Under the pieces are notes generated by a model. That model was not told the DNA's origin, did no database searches, and was given only the letters and a program-made list of their open reading frames with translations. A stretch of 11,075 bases of DNA from positions 1 through 11,075 of the forward strand of contig CALDQF010000072.1 in assembly GCA_937911845.1 (NCBI GenBank). Direction: 5' to 3'. This DNA comes from an uncultured Phycisphaera sp. (GTDB lineage: Bacteria > Planctomycetota > Phycisphaerae > Phycisphaerales > SM1A02). Shown here one piece after another: positions 1 through 6,496 of the stretch; the stretch's first letter is position 1; each line of letters starts with the position of its first letter. The position numbers and the translations under genes were made by a program.

Positions 1-51
1 GGCAGAGTTGATCCTCGCTGAGCTCGATCAGAGGAAAATTACCCTGTAAAT

Positions 52-1200
52 TCAGTCCGAATGAAAAAGGGCCTCGGCATACATTTTTTCGACACGAACC
101 GCAACATCCTTGCCATCCAGGTGCTTCAAAACCCATTCTCGGCCTTTTTGAGACATGACCCGTCGCCTTTCGGTATCTAAGGACAAGTTGACAACCATGT
201 CAGCGATCGCCAAAGGGCACTGAGGGATACGAGAACCTCCACCGCTTCGCTCAATATCTTCGGCGGTATCCACCAGCTCTGAAACCAGAACTGGGGTGCC
301 ACACACCATCGACTCGAAGAGGACAAACCCAAAATTTTCTTGGCTTGAAGGAAGAACAAATAAATCCGACGCTTGGAACAAGGAGTATTTCAAAGCACCA
401 CCAACATGTCCCACCCAGTGAATATGCCGGGAAACACCTGTTTGTTCTGCGAGAATTTTTAACTTTTCGATGTACCCGGGATGACCATCGCCAGCGATGA
501 TCAGATTGCAGGTGCCAAGCTCGGTTTGAATCTTTGGCATGGCTTCTATGAGGTACTCAAGCCCCTTCTTCTCGTGAATGCGACTCAAAAAGAGCAAGCT
601 GATCCCATCAAGCTTTTCGCCAAAGTGTTCTTTCGCCTCGTTGCATGATGGAGCATCTCGAAAGGCAGAAAGATCCATCAGGTTCGGGATGACAGCAGTC
701 TTGGTTTGAGGGAACCACTTTGATGACTGTCGCAGCTCACCATGGGCAGTGCACTGAATGCATGACGCACAATCAAGGTACTTCTGGCCATACAACTTTA
801 AAAACAACCGCTTGTACCAACCACCCTGTTCCATACTCCAATCATCAAGCATTCCCCGAAGGGTCATGACGTATGGCGTTCCCGACCGTCTACATGCTGA
901 AGCGAGCTGATGATTCAACCGCTCCCACACGCCGTGGAAATGGACGACGTCAGAACTGGAAACGAGTCCTACCGCTGCATCTAGATTTGACTTCGAGAAG
1001 AAACCGAGGGGCCGATCTGGGGGATTAACTTTGAGAACGGATATGGAATCCGACCAAGAGGAAGGGACGTCGTTGACATCAGTTGTAATGAGTGAAACGT
1101 CATGACCTCGATCCCGGACTGCTTCGCACAAATCAACAACACCGCGAGGCGGGCCGCCGTCCAAGAAGTTCAACCGGTTCAGAACATGAGTGACTCGCAT
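52..1200 (-). CDS. Family-4 glycosyltransferase (GT-B fold)
   Basis: A 382-residue retaining glycosyltransferase of the GT4 (Glycos_transf_1) type, probably adding a sugar from a nucleotide donor to a lipid-linked glycan at the inner face of the cytoplasmic membrane. The N-terminal acceptor half has the glycine-rich loop (LDGGPPRGV, about residues 13-21) and an HFHGVWE segment at 87-93. The C-terminal donor half has FLSRIHEKKGLEYLIEA at 204-220, IIAGDG at 234-239 and the EX7E motif with E288 and E296 in QENFGFVLFESM. The length is normal for the family. The ATG start is preceded by GGAG with 4 nt spacing. It lies 44 bp downstream of the polymerase/ligase-like gene on the same strand, so they probably share a transcript. 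Donor and acceptor sugars cannot be read from the sequence. Family call is firm, pathway is inferred from neighbours. Confidence 0.93.
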   Translation of the reverse strand: MRVTHVLNRLNFLDGGPPRGVVDLCEAVRDRGHDVSLITTDVNDVPSSWSDSISVLKVNPPDRPLGFFSKSNLDAAVGLVSSSDVVHFHGVWERLNHQLASACRRSGTPYVMTLRGMLDDWSMEQGGWYKRLFLKLYGQKYLDCASCIQCTAHGELRQSSKWFPQTKTAVIPNLMDLSAFRDAPSCNEAKEHFGEKLDGISLLFLSRIHEKKGLEYLIEAMPKIQTELGTCNLIIAGDGHPGYIEKLKILAEQTGVSRHIHWVGHVGGALKYSLFQASDLFVLPSSQENFGFVLFESMVCGTPVLVSELVDTAEDIERSGGGSRIPQCPLAIADMVVNLSLDTERRRVMSQKGREWVLKHLDGKDVAVRVEKMYAEALFHSD

Positions 1201-1244
1201 GGCTCTCCAGATCTTAAATGATGGATAAAAGCAGTCCTCGAGGA

Positions 1245-2555
1245 CTAGGTTCCATAGCTCGCATGAGGATACGTGGTGGTTTTTTTCGAAGGCTGTACCG
1301 AGCCAACGTCAGCGGTTTTTCTGATGAGCAGAGTCAAGGTGAAAGCGAGAAACGCAATGCACATTGGCGTTGAAACTCGAGAAATGAGATACCCCTCAAA
1401 GACAGCGCCGCCAAAATAAGCAAGCAAAATACCGATGCAGTAATAAGCGGTTGGTCTGATTTCGGGGGCAAAGCGATTGCGGCGACGAACGAGAACGAGG
1501 ATTTCTCGGATTGCAGCTGCGGTCCAGATCAATTGAATGGCCAACATACCGATGCCATAGGTCGCAAAACCATAGAGCCACCCATTTTCACTTTTCTCGG
1601 AATCTACAACGCCAACACCCGTGAGGGGGTTGTTCACTCCCTGGCGAATCAACATGCGCCAAGCCTCGGACCGAGTATTCCCACCGGCAGCGAGACGATC
1701 AGTCTGAATATCAACTCCAAGCTTCGTGGTAACAATGCTGTAAACCCCAAAGCCAATCAAGGCGAACAGCGGGAGGTATATCGCTTGCCGCCCGAGACGG
1801 GGATAAGCGATCACTCCGCCGGCAAGAAGAAACATGGCCATGCTGGTTCTTGATCCAGACCACAGCAACAGCACACCATTTACAGCCAGAACTGCCAAAG
1901 CCACGGTGAAGTACCGGGCTTTGTCATGCAACATGATCCACAAGGCTGATGCCGAGAAAAGGGCAAACTGAACCCCAGCATGCTGGGGGTTCGAGAGCAG
2001 ACCACGAAAGCGATTCGCATTACCAAGCGTCAACATCGACGAATCTTGAACAAACTGCACGGCAACAAATCCAATGGTCAGGATGTTGACCAACAAGATG
2101 ACGCGCTGGATGATCGCCAGATTGTTGGGCGATTGAACATAGTTGCTTGACCAAAGAGCCAAAGGGATCACTGTAAAAACACAGAAGACCGTCGATTCAA
2201 ACAGAACAATCGCACCTTCGTGATACCCCCTTAGCAGAGCCGCATACAACAAGCTTAAAAAATAGAACGTGCTTGCCAGAGACAGATCTACACGATTGGC
2301 TCGGCGTGATTGCAACAGCAAAGCAGCAGTTCCCATGAGTCCAAAAGCCAGAAAGAGCTCCGACCTTCGAGACTGCACAGGTAACCAGAACGTTTGTTCC
2401 ACTACGTCAGAGAGGCTCAATGGCGTGGCGAGACCAGAGACGAAGAGAATTCCGGCAAAGAAGATGAGGTTTGCATTACGCGTTCGGCCAAGCAAAAGAA
2501 CCAGCAGCAAAGCCAGTCCGATGCCAAGCCATGCGAGATACAAAAGGGTGGTCAT
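1245..2555 (-). CDS. O-antigen polymerase/ligase-like membrane protein (Wzy/WaaL type)
   Basis: A 436-residue polytopic membrane protein with about ten to twelve hydrophobic segments, resembling the Wzy_C/O-antigen ligase family. Such proteins polymerise lipid-linked repeat units or transfer glycans on the periplasmic face of the membrane. Family-like landmarks are NRFRGLLSNPQHAG (181-194), LLLWSGSRTS (229-238, as in LxxxxSRT) and NTRSEAWRMLIRQGVNNPLTGVGV (from 293), which precedes the large periplasmic loop. The ATG at 2555 is chosen because the protein then opens directly with a membrane segment and an AAGGA lies 3 nt upstream. The frame is open back to a TTG at 2744, but that start would overlap the flippase gene and add 63 non-membrane-like residues. 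The C-terminal tail (about 412-436) is hydrophilic. The histidine usual after the NPLxGVG motif in ligases is not obvious. Whether it acts as polymerase or ligase is undecided. Confidence 0.8.
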   Translation of the reverse strand: MTTLLYLAWLGIGLALLLVLLLGRTRNANLIFFAGILFVSGLATPLSLSDVVEQTFWLPVQSRRSELFLAFGLMGTAALLLQSRRANRVDLSLASTFYFLSLLYAALLRGYHEGAIVLFESTVFCVFTVIPLALWSSNYVQSPNNLAIIQRVILLVNILTIGFVAVQFVQDSSMLTLGNANRFRGLLSNPQHAGVQFALFSASALWIMLHDKARYFTVALAVLAVNGVLLLWSGSRTSMAMFLLAGGVIAYPRLGRQAIYLPLFALIGFGVYSIVTTKLGVDIQTDRLAAGGNTRSEAWRMLIRQGVNNPLTGVGVVDSEKSENGWLYGFATYGIGMLAIQLIWTAAAIREILVLVRRRNRFAPEIRPTAYYCIGILLAYFGGAVFEGYLISRVSTPMCIAFLAFTLTLLIRKTADVGSVQPSKKTTTYPHASYGT

Positions 2556-2592
2556 AAATCCTTGGGTCCTGACAAAACATCGGCCCCATTCG

Positions 2593-2601
2593 CCCCCCCC
2601 C
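2593..2601. repeat. Nine-base C tract (G tract on the coding strand)
   Basis: Nine consecutive C residues lie in the 133-bp gap between the flippase stop and the preferred ATG of the polymerase/ligase-like gene. On the transcribed strand this is a G9 run about 38 bases upstream of that ATG. Homopolymers of this length can slip during replication. If the longer TTG-started reading frame were used, slippage would frameshift the protein; with the ATG start it would only change leader length. Confidence 0.6.
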
Positions 2602-2688
2602 TTCAATAAAAAGAGGCTCAAATCACCAGACAGGACCGCCCACTGCCAACCAAGAAGACAGGCTATTTCTTCCCAAAAAAGATTTGCC

Positions 2689-4275
2689 CTATACCGCTCT
2701 AGAACGCACTCGACTGACCAACTCCCCCAACAAGGATCGCTCAAGGATCAAAATGATGACCAACGAATACATGACATGCAAGCCGACGCATACCAGAGTC
2801 TGCACTGGAGTGAAATCCGAACCCCATGACCACAAACCGGGAGCAACAGTCCAAGTTAGCAACAGAGTCACGAGTGGCTTTTTGGCAACTTCCGAAGCCT
2901 CAAATCGGCTTTCACCCAACATTATGGCAGCCGATGACCGGTAGACCCCAATGACATACGTACAGAGATTTGCCGCCAGAACTGCCAAGGGGGCCCAGCC
3001 AAGCCAACCAGATACCTGCATCGCGGGAGCCGAAATGACCAATGCCACCACCGAGGCGAGCCATACCTGCGTCAAGTAACGCTTCATGTGCCCGAAGCCA
3101 AAGAGTGTGCGCTCGAGAGGGGAAAAGATCATCCGCGGAAGCAATGCCAGCAGTTGAAGGAAAATCAAGAATGAAGCCATTTCGACGGCCTGCTCGGCGG
3201 TCATTCCCAGGGAAGCCAAAGCATCATCAGCTTCCCAAGATCTTCCAACCCAAAGATTGATTAGTTTCGGGCAAGCTGAAAGCACCAAAACACCAACCAA
3301 TATGAAGGCATAAGCCTGAACCTTTGACAATATTGCCAAAGCTGACTGGACTTGGGCTTCGCCCTTTTCCACCCTGAGGTGAACCATCAATGGGTCGATA
3401 CCGCGAAGGATCCCTTCGCCCAAGAGCGTGCACCAGCCTCCTACTTGAACCACCACCGACCAGATGCCGTTGTAGGCCAGGCCCACGGTGGCATTCACCA
3501 CAAGGGCAAGTAACTGCGGAGTAAAACCAGACAAAAAGGCAAACTGAAGGGCTTCAAATATCCTGCGAAGAACACCTCGCAATGTTGCGAAATCAGTCCA
3601 TCGCGGAAGTACTCGAGCCTGCTTCACCAACAACAACGAAATCATTGAACTTAGGATCAACGAAGCAGAGATCCAAATGAAGTTCCCAACGGCGAGATGA
3701 GGGATGAGGTCCAAGCCTTCTGCAGTTGATGCTGCTGAATCAAGGACGATGTAAGCCACGAGAGGCTTACCGAATCGTTCAATGATTAAGTAGATACTGT
3801 CAAGCCAAATCAAGCGGGAGGCAAAAGCTGACCGGTGCCACACCGAAAGCACAGACCGCACCACACCGATGGCTCCTTCTGACAAAAGAAGCCAAACAAG
3901 TCCACGAATAAACTCCATTCGCTCACCCGGGATTCTGATAACACCCTTGGTGGCAAGGTAAGCCAGCACGACGGAAACAAAGCCGCCAAACAGCCCAAAC
4001 AAACATGAAGCGGTGAACGTGGATGAGAAAGCCGCCTTGATCTCCTTCGGATCACGCTTCGCAAACGCTGGGGCCAACTCCCGAGAGACGGCATGGCCAA
4101 TTCCGGATTCGATGGCAAAAGAAATGCCGAAGGTTCCAGCGGCAAGGCTGACCAACCCAAAACCTTCAAGACCAAGTTTTGCGGTGACGTAACTTGTGAA
4201 AAACAAGCCAAAAGCAAATGTGGTTGCCAACCTTGCATAGGTTGCGAAACCATTCAGAATGATGCGTGTGATCAA
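2689..4275 (-). CDS. Wzx-type polysaccharide flippase (MOP superfamily)
   Basis: A 528-residue polytopic membrane protein with about 12 to 14 hydrophobic segments, of the polysaccharide biosynthesis/MATE-like (MOP) exporter family. Members move undecaprenyl-linked glycan units across the cytoplasmic membrane. The opening segment, with ATYARLATTFAFGLFFTSY followed by KLGLEGFGLVSLAAG, matches the typical first helices, where a short loop such as LGxxxFGLxxL joins helices 1 and 2. The start is TTG at 4275: an in-frame TAG lies two codons upstream, no ATG follows nearby, and AGGAG sits 8 nt before the TTG. It is the first gene of the minus-strand polysaccharide block and is divergent from mrp. 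The glycan it carries is unknown. The family call rests on hydrophobicity pattern and N-terminal motif, not on a catalytic signature. Confidence 0.85.
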   Translation of the reverse strand: MITRIILNGFATYARLATTFAFGLFFTSYVTAKLGLEGFGLVSLAAGTFGISFAIESGIGHAVSRELAPAFAKRDPKEIKAAFSSTFTASCLFGLFGGFVSVVLAYLATKGVIRIPGERMEFIRGLVWLLLSEGAIGVVRSVLSVWHRSAFASRLIWLDSIYLIIERFGKPLVAYIVLDSAASTAEGLDLIPHLAVGNFIWISASLILSSMISLLLVKQARVLPRWTDFATLRGVLRRIFEALQFAFLSGFTPQLLALVVNATVGLAYNGIWSVVVQVGGWCTLLGEGILRGIDPLMVHLRVEKGEAQVQSALAILSKVQAYAFILVGVLVLSACPKLINLWVGRSWEADDALASLGMTAEQAVEMASFLIFLQLLALLPRMIFSPLERTLFGFGHMKRYLTQVWLASVVALVISAPAMQVSGWLGWAPLAVLAANLCTYVIGVYRSSAAIMLGESRFEASEVAKKPLVTLLLTWTVAPGLWSWGSDFTPVQTLVCVGLHVMYSLVIILILERSLLGELVSRVRSRAV

Positions 4276-4283
4276 CTGCTATG

Positions 4284-4288
4284 CTCCT
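4284..4288 (-). promoter_or_regulatory. Shine-Dalgarno site fixing the TTG start of the flippase gene
   Basis: On the minus strand AGGAG lies 8 nt upstream of TTG at 4275. An in-frame TAG sits between the two, so no start further upstream is possible. This site is the main reason for accepting the rare TTG start. Confidence 0.65.
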
Positions 4289-4347
4289 GAAGATTCCCAC
4301 TGTATCAAAGCACCAAAGGCACCAATTTTAAAAGCATCCATGAAAGT

Positions 4348-5412
4348 ATGAACCAAGAAGACATCTACAAGCTGCTCTCCGAAGTCCTTGATCCTGAATC
4401 GAAGCGAGATCTGGTTTCACTTGGAGTTGTCCGCCGGGTGGAATGCTCCAACGAAAGCATCTCGCTTCAGATTGAATTGAGTTCTGAAAATCCAGAAGTC
4501 CAGTCCGATTTGCGAAGCCAGATTTCTAGTCTGCTTCGACAGAAGACGGCTGAACTGGCCTTGCGAAGAGTTCCAGAACTCGATCTCGAATTCACCACGG
4601 TCGGTGAAAAACCCAACCCGCTGCCCCTGGTCCGATCCGTCATCGCTGTGGGCGCAGGAAAAGGCGGAGTCGGCAAAAGTACGGTTTCAGTGCACTTGGC
4701 TTTGGCCTTGGCTCGTATGGGCCGCAAAGTTGGCATCTTGGATGGCGACATTTACGGCCCGTCCCTCCCGACCATGCTTGGCCTTGAAGAGATCCCCCCC
4801 AAGATCGATGGCAACACCATCATTCCTTTCGAAAAAGATGGCTTAAAAATTGTTTCGATCGGCCGTCTGGTTGAACCCGAAAAAGCCTTGGTCTGGCGCG
4901 GCCCCATGGCCCATGGAGCATTCCGCCAGCTCGCCCTCCAAAGCGACTGGGGGGATCTTGACCACCTCATTGTGGACCTTCCCCCAGGCACGGGTGATGT
5001 TCCGCTTACGTTGGCCCAACTCCTGCCCCTCACGGGGGCGGTTGTGGTATGCACGCCCCAGAAGGTCGCCCAAGACGACGCCCGTCGGGCCATCCGGATG
5101 TTCCAGCAGCTGGGAGTCTCAATTCTCGGTGTGGTGGAGAATATGTCTGGATTCACGGCTCCTGACGGAACCACAATCGACCTCTTCGGAAGGGGCGGGG
5201 CTGAAGATATGGCCGCCAGTATGAGCCTTCCCTTTCTTGGCCGGCTGCCCATCCACCCCGAACTGGCCGCCCGAGGGGATACCGGAGAACCCGCCTCCTG
5301 CCACGAAATCGAGGGGCTCGGAGACACCCTCCAGAGCCTTGGTGAGGCTTTTGACCACCGTATCCGCATGGCAGAACGTGGGGAAGATCGCCCCACCCTC
5401 GTGATCCGCTGA
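4348..5412 (+). CDS. mrp: Mrp/ApbC/NBP35-family P-loop ATPase, CXXC motif absent
   Basis: A 354-residue cytosolic ATPase of the Mrp/ApbC group, whose members carry and transfer Fe-S clusters to apoproteins. Residues 1-80 form the MIP18/DUF59-like domain (DIYKLLSEVLDPESKRDLVSLG). Then comes the deviant Walker A loop GAGKGGVGKST (102-112), DGDIYGPSLPTMLG (132-145), WRGPMAHGA (183-191) and DLPPGTGD (210-217). All are characteristic of the family and the length is normal. The odd point is the region after ENMS (264-267). Most Mrp proteins have CPxC there to bind the bridging cluster, but here the positions are A271 and G274, so the usual cluster ligands are missing. Only three cysteines occur in the whole protein. 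The ATG at 4348 is the first usable start, since an ATG at 4340 runs into a stop after three codons. The gene is divergent from the flippase gene and separated from rplM by its own promoter. Confidence 0.92.
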   Translation: MNQEDIYKLLSEVLDPESKRDLVSLGVVRRVECSNESISLQIELSSENPEVQSDLRSQISSLLRQKTAELALRRVPELDLEFTTVGEKPNPLPLVRSVIAVGAGKGGVGKSTVSVHLALALARMGRKVGILDGDIYGPSLPTMLGLEEIPPKIDGNTIIPFEKDGLKIVSIGRLVEPEKALVWRGPMAHGAFRQLALQSDWGDLDHLIVDLPPGTGDVPLTLAQLLPLTGAVVVCTPQKVAQDDARRAIRMFQQLGVSILGVVENMSGFTAPDGTTIDLFGRGGAEDMAASMSLPFLGRLPIHPELAARGDTGEPASCHEIEGLGDTLQSLGEAFDHRIRMAERGEDRPTLVIR

Positions 5413-5423
5413 CCGCGCCCCCG

Positions 5424-5451
5424 TTGACACCACTCCGGTACCGGCTACAAT
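5424..5451 (+). promoter_or_regulatory. Sigma-70-type promoter of rplM-rpsI
   Basis: A perfect -35 box TTGACA (5424-5429) is separated by 16 nt from a near-consensus -10 box TACAAT (5446-5451), 35 bp upstream of the rplM ATG. The spacer holds a perfect 10-bp palindrome, CCGGTACCGG (5435-5444), which could be an operator or chance. This is the clearest promoter in the window and shows that rplM is transcribed independently of mrp. Confidence 0.82.
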
Positions 5452-5472
5452 GTCTGATTCCCGCAAACCAAC

Positions 5473-5480
5473 GGGAGGAG
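5473..5480 (+). promoter_or_regulatory. Strong Shine-Dalgarno site of rplM
   Basis: GGGAGGAG with the core GGAGG at 5474-5478 lies 8 nt before the ATG at 5487. It selects that start over the open frame that continues upstream to a TTG at 5424, which is part of the -35 box. Most other genes in the window lack so clear a site. Confidence 0.8.
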
Positions 5481-5486
5481 ACCCCT

Positions 5487-5915
5487 ATGCCTCGTCAAAC
5501 CACTTTTCTCAAGGCCGGCACCCATGAACCCAAATGGGTCGTGGTTGACGCCGCCAATGTCCCGCTCGGCAGACTGGCTGCCCGGATTGCGACGGTTCTC
5601 CAAGGGAAGCACTCCCCCGACTGGACCCCACACGCGATGAGCGGCGATTACGTGATCGTGATCAACGCCAGCCAAGTGGCCCTGACTGGTCGCAAATCAG
5701 AGCAGAAAATGCGAAAGACTTATTCCGGTCACCCCGGTGGTCTGAAGCACATTCCTTACGGCTGGATGCAAGAGCACCGCCCCATCAAACTTGTCGAAGA
5801 AGCGGTCCGCCGCATGCTTCCCAAATCCCGCCTCGGCCGCGTGATGCTGTCGAACCTGAAGGTTTACGAAGGCGCTGAGCATCCGCACCAAGCCCAGCAG
5901 CCAGTGTCCCTCTAA
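5487..5915 (+). CDS. rplM: 50S ribosomal protein L13
   Basis: A 142-residue L13, a component of the large ribosomal subunit that binds 23S rRNA early in assembly. The whole chain follows the family: WVVVDAANVPLGRLAARIA near the N-terminus, QGKHSPDWTPH, the SGDYVIVINA strand, LTGRK, the SGHPGGLK loop, RRMLPKSRLGRVML and the C-terminal YEGAEHPHQAQQP. The length equals the usual 140-145. The start at 5487 is set by the strong Shine-Dalgarno site and agrees with family N-termini. It is followed after 21 bp by rpsI in the conserved L13-S9 order. No anomaly seen. Confidence 0.98.
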   Translation: MPRQTTFLKAGTHEPKWVVVDAANVPLGRLAARIATVLQGKHSPDWTPHAMSGDYVIVINASQVALTGRKSEQKMRKTYSGHPGGLKHIPYGWMQEHRPIKLVEEAVRRMLPKSRLGRVMLSNLKVYEGAEHPHQAQQPVSL

Positions 5916-5936
5916 ACCCATTGAAAGACATTCCGA

Positions 5937-6440
5937 ATGACTGAAGAAACCATCGCAACTGAATCCGCAGAGCCTGCCACCATCACCTTGGGAGAGGCCC
6001 CGGCGGAAACCGCTGAAGACACCTTTGTGCCCCGTGAACCAACCGCCCCCGTCCACGGATGGTGGTGGGGAACCGGACGTCGCAAAGCTTCGGTGGCTCG
6101 AGTCAGAGTGCAACCTGGGAGTGCCGGCGTCCTGTGCAACGGCAAACCCTTGGAAGAATACTTCTGCACCCCTCGCGACCGAAACAGCGTGATGGCCGTT
6201 CTTGAAGCCACCAACATGCTCGGTCAAGTGAGCGTGAAGGCCAACCTGACAGGTGGCGGCACCACCGGACAAGCTGGGGCCATGCTCATGGGACTGGCAC
6301 GGGCTCTGCTCGGATACGACCCATCGGTCGAAGCTGTGCTCCGTGAGCACGGGTTCCTCAGCCGCGACGCTCGTCGCGTCGAACGGAAGAAGTACGGACA
6401 GCGGGGCGCTCGTCGTCGCTTCCAGTTCTCCAAGCGTTAA
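5937..6440 (+). CDS. rpsI: 30S ribosomal protein S9 with acidic N-terminal extension
   Basis: A 167-residue S9, a small-subunit protein whose C-terminal tail reaches towards tRNA in the P site. The conserved part begins at about residue 42 (WWWGTGRRKASVARV) and includes NGKPLEEYF, the GGGTTGQAGAM loop, ARALLGYDP, FLSRDARRVERKKYG and the invariant end FQFSKR. Bacterial S9 is usually near 130 residues, so about 37 to 40 residues are extra at the N-terminus. The extension has nine acidic residues and only one arginine in the first 40, unusual for a ribosomal protein. The ATG at 5937 has no strong Shine-Dalgarno site, and no ATG follows before the conserved core, so the extension is probably real. 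It is the second gene of the rplM operon and ends 28 bp before a terminator hairpin. Confidence 0.97.
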   Translation: MTEETIATESAEPATITLGEAPAETAEDTFVPREPTAPVHGWWWGTGRRKASVARVRVQPGSAGVLCNGKPLEEYFCTPRDRNSVMAVLEATNMLGQVSVKANLTGGGTTGQAGAMLMGLARALLGYDPSVEAVLREHGFLSRDARRVERKKYGQRGARRRFQFSKR

Positions 6441-6468
6441 TCACGCGCGAATCAACCCAAGATTTCAC

Positions 6469-6496
6469 GCGGCGACCGAAAGGTCGCCGCTTTTTT
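6469..6496 (+). terminator. Intrinsic terminator of the rplM-rpsI operon
   Basis: A perfect 9-bp stem (GCGGCGACC at 6469-6477 with GGTCGCCGC at 6482-6490) closes on a GAAA tetraloop and is followed by six T residues (6491-6496). It lies 28 bp after the rpsI stop. The opposite side has no T run, so it should stop only plus-strand transcription. The last T residues overlap the stop codon of the converging minus-strand gene. Confidence 0.93.

Noticed and set aside
13..34. Imperfect hairpin after the glycosyltransferase gene (CCT-CTGA with TCAG-AGG)
   Set aside because: The stem has a two-base bulge and no T run follows on the minus strand, so it does not support a terminator call.
2555..2744. 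Extension of the polymerase/ligase-like protein to a TTG at 2744
   Set aside because: It would overlap the flippase gene by 56 bp, adds residues unlike a membrane N-terminus, and runs through a G9 tract; the ATG at 2555 is better.
4276..4347. Possible promoters and a near direct repeat (AAAGCACC / AAAGGCACC) in the wzx-mrp divergent gap
   Set aside because: Best -35/-10 pairs have poor matches and a 15-nt spacer; the repeat is short. A promoter must be nearby but cannot be placed from the sequence.
4752..5396. Minus-strand open frame of 214 codons opposite mrp
   Set aside because: mrp is unmistakable on the plus strand; this frame is low-complexity Ser/Arg/Pro as expected of an antisense shadow.
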